From Bos javanicus (taxonomy: Eukaryota; Chordata; Mammalia; Artiodactyla; Bovidae), in the NCBI RefSeq assembly GCF_032452875.1, contig NC_083881.1:65045689-65109688 (forward strand): a stretch of DNA of 64,000 nt, written 5' to 3'. Under the pieces are notes generated by a model that was not told the DNA's origin, did not search any database, and saw only the letters and a list, made by a program, of their open reading frames with translations. A program made the position numbers and the translations under genes. Each line of letters starts with the position of its first letter. The first letter of the stretch is position 1. Positions 46,596-58,300 of this stretch are shown here, one piece after another.

Positions 46596-47150
46596 ATTTT
46601 TAGAATCTGGCTTTTGGAATTTCTTAAAAGAAAAATCTGTTCTTCAAATTACATAAAAAATTATTTTCTTTTACTTGTTAGCCAAAGCAAGGTCAAGTTT
46701 TCTCAGTCATATATAATTTTTATCTTTTTAAGATTTAGCTTGTTTCTTATAACTCCCCATTTTTTCTAATTACTCTAAAAAGCTATTTGCAAACCAAGAG
46801 GTCCCTATTTCTATAGGAAGGCTGCAGAAATAAACTAAGGCTGAAAATAAGTTGATGAAACTCTTCAGAAAAGACACAAGACACTGGATGGTAACTTTAT
46901 GTGTGTGAGGCCTGCCTTCTACCAGTAACAGAGGAATGACAGGGCGGTGTAAGCTGTCAGCACCTAAACATCTGAAATTATTGGAAATAAAATCACTTAA
47001 GGGAAAGGCTGCTTATAATCTTCTGGGATAGCTTTGAAATCGGATGTTTTACACTACAGAGGTAGATTTAGTTACTTCTACCATGTTTCATTTATAAATG
47101 TTGAGAATGCTAAGATGGCATCCACAATGAAGATGGCAGGAAAGAAAAAT
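46596..47150. other. Intronic sequence, no feature
   Basis: No exon or repeat was recognised. Confidence 0.5.
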
Positions 47151-47154
47151 TCAT

Positions 47155-47575
47155 CTGGCCTGTTATACAGAGTGAAACAAGTCAGAAAGAGGAAAACAAA
47201 TATCATATATTAACACATAAATGGGGAATCTAGGAAAATGGTGTGATGAACCTATTTGCAGGGCAGGAACAGAGACTCAGACCCAGATAATGGACCTGTG
47301 GGCACAGTGGGGGAAGAAGAGGGTAGGACAAATTGAGAAAATAGCACTGACATATATACACTACCATGCGTAGAAGAGATAGCTAATAAGAAGCTGCTAT
47401 ATAACACAGGGAGCTCTACCTGGTGCTGTAATGACCCGGGGTTAGGGGTGGGGGCCGTGGGGAGAGCTTCAAGAGGAAGGGGATACATGTATACTTATGG
47501 CTGATTAGCACTGCTATACAGCAAAAACCAACACAACATTGTAAAGCAATTAATTTCTAATTAAAACTTTTTTTT
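47155..47575 (+). mobile_element. Ruminant L1 3' end
   Basis: GTTATACAGAGTGAAACAAG, GGGGATACATGTATACTTATGGCTG and ACAACATTGTAAAGCAATTA mark the L1 3' UTR. The antisense ORF here is incidental. Confidence 0.88.
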
Positions 47576-47579
47576 TGAG

Positions 47580-48405
47580 AATTTTTAAAATAAGTTTTTA
47601 CAAATAATGTATCCAAAGATTTTTGACCCACTACATACAGTAAGAATCTCGTTAAGAAAAATATACAGATTTTGATGAGAGTTTAAACTCTGAGAGAAAA
47701 TTTAAAGCCTGATGCCAAGTCCTTAGATTGCTACTGCTTCAATTTCAAAAGACCAGTGGACAGAAATTTTAGTACACAGGCTCCACTATGCTGTGGAGTT
47801 CCTTTTTTCCTGGGTCAGCCAGCTTTATTCTGCTTCATTAACCCCTTCTTTGCTCTTTGATGGATTTTGGAATCCAGTTTCCAGATTTTTGGATTTCCTT
47901 TAATAGGAAACTTCACAATCATTTCCTGGGGATTTTTTAAATTAAAAAAATCCATCTGACATAAGAATGATGGATTATAACCTTATACTAAAATGTGTTA
48001 AGTGCAGCTGAACTCCTCTATAACAAAGAACTGATCCCCCAGTCAGAACTGACCATTCTTTCAACAACACTTTCATCCCGTATAATACTACTACAGTGAT
48101 TTGTAATAAGACATGTATTTTTCTCTCTGGATATTAAGATAGTCAAAGACTTTTCAATCATTACTATTGTAACAGGACTCATAACAAAAGTTTATTGACC
48201 ATCACTTGCCAGTTCTCTTGAACACGCACATTTAATGTGAATAAATATTTAAACAATTAAAGTACATGTGATATTATGTAGTAAATATATAAATAAGCTG
48301 CAATGAATATTTAGAGAAATATGATAGAGGAAACCACTAAGTTTCTCAGCGAGTGGATGCATTTTAAAGGAGGTAATATCTGATCTGGATCTAAAAAATT
48401 CAGTA
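47580..48405. other. Intronic sequence, no feature recognised
   Basis: No exon or nameable repeat. Confidence 0.5.
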
Positions 48406-48407
48406 AG

Positions 48408-48545
48408 GTGAATTCCCTGGTGGTTCAGTGGTCAGAACTCCACATTCTCACGACTTAGGGCCCAGGTTGATGCCCTGGTCAGGGAACTAAGATTCCAGAA
48501 GCCACACACTATGACCAAATAATAATAATAAAATAAGATACCAAG
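48408..48545 (+). mobile_element. CHR-type SINE
   Basis: Head AATTCCCTGGTGGTTCAGTGG, then GGTTGATGCCCTGGTCAGGG, and an AATAATAATAAAA tail. Confidence 0.88.
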
Positions 48546-48928
48546 GTATTAAAACACACAGACACACACACATACACACACGTATGGTTCAGGACCAAGA
48601 CAAGCAATGAATGTAAGCCAATCAAGAGAGTGAAAGTAAATAGGTGATATCACTCAATTAAATTTAGACTAAAATCCTGTGGGCAATAAGGATCCATAAG
48701 GTGAAAGAGTTACTGATCAGAACCTCTGTGGGAAGATGGATAAGTAAGTGAAAGGGATTGATCAACAAAGGACAGAGAAACCTAACAAAAGGCTACAAAT
48801 ACTGTGGAATAAACATTAGAAATAGTAACAGCATGAATACATTTAAGAACTCATGGTTGGCAAGTCACCGTATTTCAGAATGGTATTTTCAAATCAAGAA
48901 TCTATTTTTCCAATAGAATAAATTATTT
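48546..48928. other. Intronic sequence with an AC-rich patch
   Basis: An interrupted (AC)n lies at 48555-48590; otherwise featureless. Confidence 0.55.
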
Positions 48929-48939
48929 AAAGTACTGAA

Positions 48940-51242
48940 AGAGTGCGAGGCCCTTTTGTTCGGATGAGGGGAGGGCAGTTGGCCTGGGCCAGGTACGTCT
49001 TCAGGGAAGGGGTTCGACCAAGGTCACTGGGCTTGTTGCTTCTCTGGTCGCCACTCCCCTGGCTGGCCAGACAAGACTCGCCAGCAGTGCAGCAGCCATT
49101 CCTCTCGTGCTTGTGGGCGCTGCTCTGAGCAGTGTCACCCTTTATACCAGAAAGTTTGCGGGCACTATGGGGAAAAAGAAAACCAGATGAAAGTGGAGGG
49201 AGGTGCTAGAATAAGAGAAAGAAAATCTGTGGTGGAAAAAGTTCCAGACTGCCCAGTGGTACACGGCAAAGTGGTACACCTCCGAAGTGGAAGGGGTTCT
49301 CAGAGGACAATGCATGGAGCAGAAGAGAACCTGGAATGCCCTGGCCTCATTGCCAAGTTTCTGCATTTACAGAAGAAAGCACACAGGACAAATAAATCAG
49401 AGAGAGGTAAGCACAAAGCTGATTCTGATTCTGATTTGGAAAATAAGGTGGAAGACAGCAAACCAAACAAGAAGAAAGAAGAGTCAGAAAACCCATGAGG
49501 CTTTGCCCAGGGTTTGGAACTGGAACAGGCTACTGGAGCGACAGACTCCAGTGGAGAACTCATGCTTCAGATGAAATGGAAAAACTCTGATGCCACCGAC
49601 TTGGTCCCTGCCAAGGAAGCCAAGGTCAAGCACCCACAGATAGTCATATACCTCTATAAGGAAAGGCTGACTTGGCATTCCTACCCTTCAGAGGATGATG
49701 ACAAAAACAATGACAGGAATTAACTCTCCTGAGTACCAGACCCTCTCACATCTGACTGTGGGTTTCAAGTGGGGGCAAGGAGGAGTTCTACTTGTCTTGA
49801 CACCATAAAGATGGCTTGAAAAGATGTCCCTTGACGAGCCAGTATAGTTTCTGTGCTCTACAGCAGGCCAAGTGCTTTAAAGCTGTTCCATGCTACATAG
49901 TTTGCACGCCCATCCCTGTGGAGGGAAACAAGGGTCAGTGTTTCAAGGCAACCGATTCTGAACTTTGTTAAGAACAAAGGCCTTTCTATGAAGGACAAAA
50001 CTTGCAGGATGGGATGTGGGAGAGCAGGAAACATCCACAACCCACAGCCCCAATAGTGTGAATTCTGCAATTCTTACAGCAAAGCATGTGTACAGTTTTT
50101 GGCTAGTGTATTACTACTAGTGTATTATTTGGGGTGGAGCGGATGGGGTGTGAAAGAAGGGAGATAGGTTAGGATCACTTTTGTAAACATTTGGGAAAAC
50201 AGTGAAACAAAGGAAAGAACCACTAATGATGACTGGATTCTGTGTCCAGTACTGCAGCCTTTCAAAAAACGTCATTGGCAACCTGAATGAGGATAGTGAG
50301 ACACTGTTTAAAAGCTACAAATGCCTCAAACACAGAAGCTATGGTGTTCCCTGCCTGAGCTTAATGCTGTTCCCAACAATGGACTAATCCAGTTAAGAAG
50401 TTACCAAAGCTGCCACTTGGGGGATGGAAACTGGTTGTGGAGGAAAAGTCTTGTGAACACTGGCAGATCATTTTGTCTTAGAGGTGTTCATTCTTGAAAC
50501 TGACAAGAAGACCCTTTCTTTTCCAATTATGAAGTTACAAATATCAGCTTCTCCATCCAAGCCACTGGATGAAATATTTTGGGAAGGGAAGAAGGTGGTA
50601 TGGGCTTGCCTGGTGGCTCTGACAGTAAAGAATCTGCCTGCAATGCTGGAGTCCTTGGTTCAGTCCCTGGGTTGGGAAGATCCCCTGGAGGAGGGCATGG
50701 CAACCCACTCCAGGATTCTTGCCTGGAGAATCCCATGGACAGACGAGCCTGGCAGGCTACAGTCCATGGGGTTGCAGAGTCGGGCATGGCTGAGAGACTA
50801 AGGAGAAGCTCAACAGGGTGGTATAGGAGGTAGGTGAGCAGAGAAAGACAAGGGCCAGTGCTCATAGGGTGGAAACTCTTGGAGCCTCTGTTTTTGAACT
50901 TTGAAACTATTGGGGCACGGTTCAGTTACTGACAGTACAACTTCAAGAGTAGAACGATTTCAAAAGCCCTGGTCTCAGGAGAAGATTTAATTTTCTTACT
51001 GGGGCAGTGGTTCACTTTAAAATAAAATAAAATTTTTAATCATAAGAATTAACTAAAACCCAAACGCTGTCTTGAATCATGAGATCCATCAGTTCCTGAC
51101 ATCATTAGAGACCTGAATCTAGAAACCCACTGTTAACTTTTAGGCATCTGTTAGGTTTCTGTGAAAATTTTTGTTTAAATGTAAACTTCATATCAACACT
51201 GTCAGTTTTTGTCTTAATAAAACTATAGATTTATTTCTGTAA
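48940..51242 (+). pseudogene. CBX1: CBX1 (HP1-beta) processed pseudogene
   Basis: CBX1 encodes HP1-beta, which binds methylated histone H3 through a chromodomain and dimerises through a chromoshadow domain. This is an intronless mRNA copy. GC-rich 5' UTR lies at 48940-49166, an ATG at 49167, a coding remnant ends with TAA at 49721-49723, and a long 3' UTR ends in AATAAA near 51215. Residue blocks include EENLECPGLIAKFLHLQKKA, ADSDSDLENKVEDSKPNKKK, GATDSSGELMLQMKWKNSD and RLTWHSYPSEDDDKN. The remnant is 557 nt against 558 for the gene. It has a frameshift near the N-terminus, a local shift and return inside the chromodomain (KWKGF region), and a CGA-to-TGA stop at 49496-49498. Exact AAAGTACTGAA at 48929-48939 and 51243-51253 is the insertion footprint. 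A Bov-tA later split the 3' UTR. Confidence 0.95.
50602..50816 (+). mobile_element. Bov-tA SINE in the CBX1 retrocopy, 8-bp target-site duplication
   Basis: GGTGGTAT occurs at 50594-50601 and 50817-50824. A full sense element (GGGCTTGCCTGGTGGCTC ... TGAGAGACTAAGG) is younger than the retrocopy. Confidence 0.92.
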
Positions 51243-51253
51243 AAAGTACTGAA

Positions 51254-51635
51254 TATATCCCTAAGAAAAGCTGAGAAAGGAACTGCTACTTTTTATTTTA
51301 TAATTATCATTATCATAATTGTTTTGTCACAAATACTGAAAATTAAATGACTTCAAAATAATTTCAACTGCATGTATATGAACATGAACTACTATTAAAT
51401 GACCAAACTTAATTTCAAGGTAGTAGTATTTTAAAATACTTTCATATTACATATGAAATAATATTCATATTATATATAAAGGTGCAGATCCACGCACCTC
51501 CTACTATCATATATAATTTCAAAAATTCCCCACATAATTTCATTTTAATTGCTAACCTTCCTCTCTAGAGAACTCTCTTAAATTTTCATTAGCTTTGCTA
51601 TTACTTTTAATTGCATTTACTGTGCAAGTCAGAAA
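51254..51635. other. Intronic sequence, no feature
   Basis: AT-rich, nothing nameable. Confidence 0.5.
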
Positions 51636-51639
51636 CCCA

Positions 51640-52320
51640 GATATTATCCTGAAAACCACTTCTCTCTTGATGACAGCCATACATCATTAAATACCAAAAA
51701 ATTAACCTCCTAAATAATCCTCAAATCTTCTTCTACTCCTCTCCATCTCCAGCCTCCCTACCAAGATCGACTCCTATTTATCTCTCATAAGAATTCCTGT
51801 CATATCATCTCTCTACTGGTCTACCAACATCCTCTCTCATGGCAGCACCCACCGATCACAGCAGTTCTCCACAATGCAGCAAAAATGATCTTTTTAAAAC
51901 AAAAAAAGATCCTGTCAGCACCACCTGTATCATAGCCTTCAATGGCTTCACACTGTGTTCAGGAGGAAAGCAGGGAACACGGGTCTCGGCAGAACGTAGC
52001 CCCTTTCTTTCTTCTCTCCAGCCTCCTCTTGCGCTGTCCTCCCTCTGCTCTCTCCCCTTCAGTTTCTCCCACTCACCAAGTTACTTCTGACATATCATTC
52101 TGTCAGAAAGGCTAATCTCTTCACCGCGTTAATGCCCACACTAACTCTTTCACACTGAAATTCAAACTTCACTTCAAGAAAGCTTTCACTAATTTTTCAA
52201 ACCAAGTCAATTTTCCTGTTGTATAATCTCATAATATTATAATTTTTCTTTTGTGAGACTACTGTAATTTCTATTTTCTATTTACTTGTGTGATTACTTC
52301 TTCCTCCATCTTACAAGTTC
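51640..52320. mobile_element. L2-like ancient LINE fragment
   Basis: CTACTGGTCTACCAACATCC, AGCAAAAATGATCTTTTTAAAAC, CCTTCAATGGCTTCACACTG and AAACTTCACTTCAAGAAAGC follow a common ancient LINE (L2) pattern. An 83-codon ORF at 51839-52090 is a remnant. Confidence 0.65.
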
Positions 52321-52329
52321 TATGACAGT

Positions 52330-52588
52330 ACCCATCAAACATTTTTTATAATCCAAAGTATGTTTACCACTTATATCAAAATTTGTTAAGTATGAAAAAA
52401 TAGAACCATGCTGCAATGTATTAAAGCAATACAGAGTATACAGAAAGAATGCAAAATCTTCCCTCCTCCTCTCTAATCACCAGAAGTAACAACCATTACT
52501 ATTCTATTCTGTATTTTTCAAGACTTTTCTCAAGAATTATAGTAAAGTATATATCTAAACATTATACTTTTTATAAAAACTGAATCAC
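52330..52588 (-). mobile_element. Probable old L1 or L2 fragment
   Basis: Weak resemblance only: ATCACCAGAAGTAACAACCATTA and CTGAATCACATTTAGAG. Confidence 0.35.
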
Positions 52589-52589
52589 A

Positions 52590-52740
52590 TTTAGAGTTGC
52601 CATATTTAGCAAATAGAAATATAGGTTGCTCAGTTAAATTCAAATTTCAGATGAACAATGAATTTTTTATCATACAAGTATGTACTAAATATTATTTGTT
52701 GTTTATCTGAAGTTCAAATTTAACTTGATATACTATATTT
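52590..52740. mobile_element. Palindromic MITE-like DNA transposon relic
   Basis: Left arm CAGTTAAATTCAAATTTCAG (52630-52649) and right arm CTGAAGTTCAAATTTAACTTG (52708-52728) are imperfect reverse complements around a short centre, as in ancient palindromic non-autonomous elements. Confidence 0.7.
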
Positions 52741-53875
52741 ATCTAACAACTTTAATCATACTGATTATACCTCCAATAAGGAACTATGAAACTAAATAGG
52801 AAGAAAAAGGCTCGTTATTCTCAAATATGTAAAGCATTCTACATTCCTTAAAAATAAACTTCCATTTTCCTTTCCATGAGACAAAAATGGTCCATTTTAA
52901 GTATGAAAAACTGGAAGCCTGCTGAGAGTTACAAATTTTCTCAAAGTAACACTCAAAGATGGGTATTCAGCAGAAACTTTTCGTGGTATGAAAAGACTCC
53001 TGTAATTCAACTTTGTATGTATTTCAAATATATAAACTATATATCACATTTTATCATTAAATTTACAGGATAAAAATAATTTATACTTAAAAATAAAACA
53101 TTCAAATCATTCTATGAATAAGTGAAAAACAAAGACTTTTAAAAAAGCTTCCTCACAAGTAATGAATCATGATGACTGAACTTTATTATTCTATGAAGAT
53201 AAAATGATATGACCATTCTTACATCATTTAAACCAAATTTCAAAATGTTAATACCAAGCCTCGTTCTCTGATCAAAATCACCTTGACATTTAGAATAGAG
53301 TTGTTTTAAATGGTTCCACAGGAGAAACAGCACCATCTAATTATGTCCATGGTGTTTAGCATTGCAGAGGTAAAACAAATAACTTCTGCATGTCATCTGA
53401 AAATATTTATCTCCATAATCACTTTATTTAGCAATCATGATTTCATCTATGATCAGAAATGTGATAAACATGGGCTATAAATAGAGTTTATTTTGTTAGA
53501 TACTTTAAAACATAAGACTATTTATTTGTTAATTATACTTCAAAAAAACCCGAAGGGGAAAAAAAACACCACTATAAGACCATAAAATTAATCTTAGCAC
53601 CACATGGAGAAATCTTATGACATGTACTTCAGAGGTATTATTGGTTCAAGTTTGACCACAGTCAATCAGCAGATTATAAAAATAAAATGATAATTCTCAG
53701 GTACAGACAATAATACCAGTTCAGTCAATCCAAATGAACAGGGGCAAGTTATATAATGACCTGAACAACATTTCCTAACATAAATTGAGGGTTATTTTTT
53801 TTTAACAGTATAAACAGTTAGACCTAAAGTTAGACCTAAAACTTAAAGGATTATTGAAAAGTCTTGCATGAGTAA
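52741..53875. other. Intronic sequence, no feature recognised
   Basis: AT-rich. The short ORFs at 52876-53073 and 53139-53336 are unrecognised and lack convincing splice context. Confidence 0.45.
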
Positions 53876-53879
53876 ATAA

Positions 53880-54085
53880 GGAAACATGCACAAGATAATT
53901 CATGAGAGCATGATTTGTAATTTAGGGCAACAGAAAACTACTAAAAAATGAAAAAACAAGGGGTACACATTCATATAATGGATTAATATAATCAGAGAAA
54001 AAAATGAATGAACTATAGTTATACATAAGTTGAGTAAGAAAATGAAGCTGGAAAAAGAATATAAATGAAATGATATGTGTGGCAG
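53880..54085 (+). mobile_element. Probable old L1 3' fragment
   Basis: AAGATAATTCATGAGAGCATG and ATTCATATAATGGATTAATA resemble L1 3' text; strongly diverged. Confidence 0.5.
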
Positions 54086-54089
54086 CTAA

Positions 54090-54565
54090 CATTTGCTCAG
54101 TAACATGCCACCCGAAAACTGAAGAGTGTCAAAACAATTAACATTTATTTGGCCTCTTATTCTGCAGGTCACCCACTAAGGGTACCCCAACTGGGAAGTC
54201 CACCTGGAAGCCTTGATGGATCTCAGTTGAGGCTGATTCTGAGACCCGTGATCAGTTGCCAGGTTAGAAAGAGGCTGACTGCCTGCAGAGTACAGCACCT
54301 TACCTTTCCTCAACATGGTCTGTCATATTCTTCTTCAAACTTGTTCACATGGTTGTCTCAGGGTTCCAAATGTAGCAGAAAAGCAAGCTTCAAAATGCCA
54401 AGTGTTTTTCAAATCTCTTTGTCATGTTTGCTAACGTCTTTGTGGCCAAAGCAAGTCATATGCACCAGTCAAATTAAAGAGATGTCCCTTCCACTTTATG
54501 GAAGGAGCTACAATGTGACAACTTGCAAGAATAACAGGGATGAGAGAAATTTGTATCAAGCTTTA
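54090..54565. mobile_element. Ancient interspersed repeat, family not named
   Basis: The order of motifs (ACATTTATTTGGCCTCTTATTC, ACTTGTTCACATGGTTGTCTCAGG, GTGGCCAAAGCAAGTCATATG, GGAAGGAGCTACAATGTGAC) is that of a common mammalian repeat. The 139-codon ORF at 54149-54568 falls entirely within it and is not a gene. Confidence 0.65.
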
Positions 54566-54640
54566 TAATTTACCACAATATCACTTATACAATATTACAC
54601 AAAAGAATACTCTGTGTACTGCTAAATGACACATGCATAC

Positions 54641-54927
54641 ACATGCTGCTGCTGCTGCTAAGTCACTTCAGTCGTGTCCAACTCTGTGCGACCCCAGAGA
54701 CGGCAGCCCACCAGGCTCCCCCGTCCCTGGGATTCTCCAGGTAAGAACACTGGAGTGGGTTGCCATTTTCTTCTCCAATGCATGAAAGTGAAAACTGAAA
54801 GTGAAGTCGCTCAGTCGTGTCCAACACTTTGCGACCCCATGGACTGCAGACACCAGGCTCCTCGGTCCGTGGGATTTTCCAGGCAAGAGTACTGGAGTGG
54901 GGTGCCATCGCCTTCTCCAATGAATAT
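54641..54927 (-). mobile_element. Bov-A2 SINE
   Basis: A reverse dimer starting (CTG)n at 54644-54658, with linker AAAGTGAAAACTGAAAGTG and second monomer to GCCATCGCCTTCTCC. The ORFs on both strands are shadows. Confidence 0.95.
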
Positions 54928-54929
54928 AT

Positions 54930-55045
54930 GTACAGTAACACTAAATGCCAGGTTCAAGACAGTGACTACTCTTGGCTGGAGAAGGGAAATGAGAAAGGGA
55001 AAAATAAAGAGAGAGCTTTAACTAAATTTATAGTTTTTCCCTGCA
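54930..55045. other. Spacer
   Basis: No feature seen. Confidence 0.5.
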
Positions 55046-55049
55046 TTAG

Positions 55050-56232
55050 CTAAAAGAAGGGTTTATGAATATTCTTAAAAAAAAATAAACTATTACACCT
55101 TTTAGCATGCTTAAATAAAAGGAAATTCCCATAAATTAAGGGACTTATAAAAATCCATCAACACATATTACTAAATACAGACTGTAAAATAAAATCCAGC
55201 ATAATTTTTTAAAAGCTCAGTGAATTAGAGGATCAATTTTCCATAAACTGCATAATCAAAAAAAACCACAAAGACATTAAAACAGACAGATAAAATCTGT
55301 TTAGAAATAAAAGCTGTTAAAAGATATAGATGCTCAAAACAGGTTAAAAAATACCTCCTTAGACAATTCAGTATCAAATATGGGCCAATAATTCAAAATC
55401 ACAAAAATGACAAAATAAACTATCATGATCCATGATCAAAAGGAAACAACAAAAACAGACCTGAGAAAACTTTAAATAAAGAATTATTAAGTGCAGATGA
55501 CAGTATGATAATGTTTGAATTAAAGAACAAAATGATGGCATGGAAAATTTAAGAATCAATTATAATCAAAAAGCCTAGAGAGCTGAAAGAAGTTCAAAAT
55601 AAATTTTTACAACACTGCCTTCACTGAAATTAAAACACAGAGGATAAGTGACAACAGCAGATCATACAAATTAGAAAGAATTCATACCCTGAAAAGTTAT
55701 CAAGAGAAATCACTCAGAATATGACACAAATTACAAAACATTAAAAATATATGAGGGATATAGAGACAAGAATGACAGAATAAGAGTATCCAGTGTATGT
55801 TTTTATCAAAATTGCAGAAAGAGAAAAACTGGGAAAAGCAATATTTAAGGAAATAACAACAGAGAATTTACTGGCATTGCTGAAAGACAAAATTTCAGAT
55901 TCAGAAAGCAAAATGATTCCCAAGTAAGATAAAATGAAAACCACAGCTAAATGAACTGGGGTTAGATTACATAAAATAATGGCAACAACAAGATAGGAAA
56001 TGAAGAAGAAAGAATAGACACATTACCTAAAAAGGAATAACAATCAGATTAACAACAAGCTTCTCAAATGAAAAAAGAAAGTAATTATCAAGGCAAAATT
56101 CTATAACCATATAAACTATCATTCAAGTCTGAAATAATGATAAGTTAAACAGGGCAAAATTTTCTGGGTGACTTCTTAGAAAAAATAAACTTACGAAAAC
56201 TAATTCAACAGAAGTAGGAAATATGAATACTG
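55050..56232 (+). mobile_element. L1 or HAL1 ORF1-like degenerate region
   Basis: A-rich sense strand with ORF1-like strings: GAATTTACTGGCATTGCTGAAAG near 55866, CAGATTCAGAAAGCAAAATG, AAGGCAAAATTCTATAACC near 56091. No intact frame. Similar text may resume at 57230-57480. Confidence 0.55.
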
Positions 56233-56246
56233 AACCTTCTATAGGT

Positions 56247-56450
56247 TTCCCTGGTAGCTCGATAAAGCATCTGCCTGCAATGCAGGAAACCTGGGTTCAA
56301 TCTCTGGGTCGGGAAGATCTCCTGGAGAAAGAAATGGCAACCCGCCCCACAATTCTTGCCTAGAGAATTCCATGGACAGAGCAGTCTGGCAGACTACAGT
56401 CCACGGGGCCGCAAAGAGTCGGACACGACTAAGTGACTAATACATACACA
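56247..56450 (+). mobile_element. Bov-tA SINE
   Basis: Sense element (TTTCCCTGGTAGCTCGATAA ... GTGACTAATACATACACACA). Flanks AACCTTCTATAGG and AACCTTCCACAGG form an imperfect 13-bp target-site duplication. Confidence 0.92.
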
Positions 56451-56499
56451 CACACAAACCTTCCACAGGAATTGAAACAGTAGTTTAAAATTATTTTTA

Positions 56500-56566
56500 A
56501 AAGAACAAAGAAGAGGAGGAGAAAGAAGAGGAAGGAAAGGAGGAAGGGTATGGAAAAGGGGTTATA
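56500..56566. repeat. Polypurine GA tract
   Basis: Almost only A and G (AAGAAGAGGAGGAGAAAGAA ... GGAAGGAAAGGAGGAAGGG). Confidence 0.85.
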
Positions 56567-56935
56567 ACAGCAGAAAGACAAAAACACAAAGAAAAAAAAA
56601 AACACCAAGGAAAAAGGGAGGGGAGGTAAGATGGATGGGAAGAAAAGTGGCAGGCAGGACTGAAGTTTTCTAAGGAAAATTCCACAAAACTTTTTAAGGC
56701 CATTCCAATCTTTTACAAAATCTTTCTAAAAACCAAATTTTAAAGTTTTAATTATTCAAGTGTGTACAATAAATTTCTAGGTACTGCCTTAGCTATCTCT
56801 CGCAACATTTGACATACATTATTTATCATTTAGTAAAAATAAAAATAAATCATGATGAAGATGAGTTTGTTGCAGGACTGCAAATATAGTTTAATAGTGG
56901 AAATTTCACGACCTGATTAAGATATCAGCAAGATA
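56567..56935. other. Intronic sequence, no feature
   Basis: AT-rich, nothing nameable apart from the A-run near 56592-56601. Confidence 0.5.
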
Positions 56936-56936
56936 G

Positions 56937-56955
56937 ATATATATATATATATATT
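56937..56955. repeat. Short (TA)n tract
   Basis: Alternating TA, just upstream of a Bov-tA insertion. Confidence 0.85.
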
Positions 56956-56993
56956 TATATCACATCATATTTAATATAGTTATATATCACACT

Positions 56994-57207
56994 CGGGGAT
57001 TCCCAGGTGGTGCTAGTGGTAAAGAATCCTCCACCTGCTAATGCAGGAGACACGAGAGATGTGGGTTTGATCCCTGGGTCAGGAAGATCCCCTGGAGTAG
57101 GAAGTGGCAATTCACTCCAGTATTCTTGCCTGGAAAACTCCATGGACAGCGGAGCCTCAAGGGCTACAGTCCATGGGGCTCCAAAGAATTGGACATGACT
57201 GAGCACC
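56994..57207 (+). mobile_element. Bov-tA SINE with 9-bp target-site duplication
   Basis: TATCACACT occurs at 56985-56993 and 57208-57216. A full sense element with a long head linker (GAGACACGAGAGATGTGG). Confidence 0.94.
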
Positions 57208-57216
57208 TATCACACT

Positions 57217-57525
57217 AAATGGGAAAGTATTAGGGCTCTTTTAAAAATCATGAAAAGAAGATGCCAACTACCACTTCCAATGCTGGAAGCCTAGACAGTG
57301 AATTAAAATACAAATAAGAAATAAAAGATACTAAAATTATACGCACAGGGTACGATAAAAGAGACAACCGACCATAAACTCACTCACATAAACATAAGAC
57401 AAAAAACAGACAAGTTCGATAAAATTTCCATTCAAGACCAAATACACATTTTTCTGGAACATGAAAACCTAAATTTTAAAAAATGTATATGTATGATATG
57501 ATCTCATCTTCGTCAGTCCAGAAAA
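57217..57525. other. A-rich intronic sequence
   Basis: Probably more degenerate L1-like sequence; no gene is seen. Confidence 0.4.
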
Positions 57526-57529
57526 TAAT

Positions 57530-58300
57530 GCCTATTATTGACCCAGGTGCAGAAAGCCCTAAGGTGTGCAGCATTATCATGTGGCATCAGCCAATCAGCC
57601 AAGGGGAACATATGCCAGTCTGCGACCAATGAGTACATCCACTCTGACCTGCTAGAGAAAAACACTGTTTACAACTGACTGAACCAATCCTTGATCCTCT
57701 CAAGAAGACTGTATATAGAAACCTGAACGACCCTAGCCAACCATGAGACTTGAGCTGGGTAAGCTATATGTATGGCTACAGCCCAACTGCAAGCCAGGCA
57801 GAAATGCCATGGCCCATATGATTCATCAGCAGTGGGGTGCCCCAAATCATTATATCATCTGCCATTCACTGTGACCACCTCATCAAGGCCAGCTAAGGGG
57901 AGACAAAGATCCATACCAGGCTAAGGACATAAATCAGGAAGAATACACATTCCTGGCAACCATGGCTTGGGCCTCTAGAGGCCTGGATCCAGAATCACTC
58001 ACTGTATCATTTGGGAAAATCGCATACCCTGGGATTCTTCTGACTGGCACTTACTCCCACGTACCCAACAGTGGTGACCTATGGGACGTCTGCAATGGAA
58101 ATGGGGGTGCTGGAGCTCTGGATGGCACATTTGGAAGGCCACTGAAGTTCCCCAGGTGACTGGTGTGAAACTGATAGGCATGCTCTCCAGTTACTCCAAT
58201 GTAACTACTAGTGTCATTTATGCTTATGAGAACATCACAGTCTATTAAAACAAAGAAGCGCCTCACCAAGGAGTCTTAGCTGCCCTAAAGTGATAAACTG
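57530..58300 (+). pseudogene. ACO2: ACO2 processed pseudogene, decayed 5' part
   Basis: ACO2 is mitochondrial aconitase, an iron-sulphur enzyme of the citric-acid cycle. Shifting frames reproduce its N-terminal third: the QKAL leader region at about 57550, NEYIHSDLLEKN at 57630-57665, the IHCDHL-like segment near 57860, KDINQE-like text near 57925, and IAYPGILLTGTYSHVPNSGD from 58018 against the enzyme's AYPGVLLIGTDSH. After GVKLIG an internal block of about 50 codons is missing, and text matching ATTSVF and the following segment resumes at 58200-58290. Many stops and frameshifts and no introns: an old retrocopy, not functional. The serine-histidine-type motif now reads YSH in place of DSH. 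Confidence 0.88.

Noticed and set aside
53139..53336. Minus-strand 65-codon frame as a further VPS13B exon
   Set aside because: The residues do not resemble any VPS13B segment I know and the ends lack a convincing acceptor-donor pair.
54149..54568. A 139-codon open frame, one of the longest not in BovB
   Set aside because: It lies wholly inside an ancient interspersed repeat whose motif order I recognise; no protein family match.
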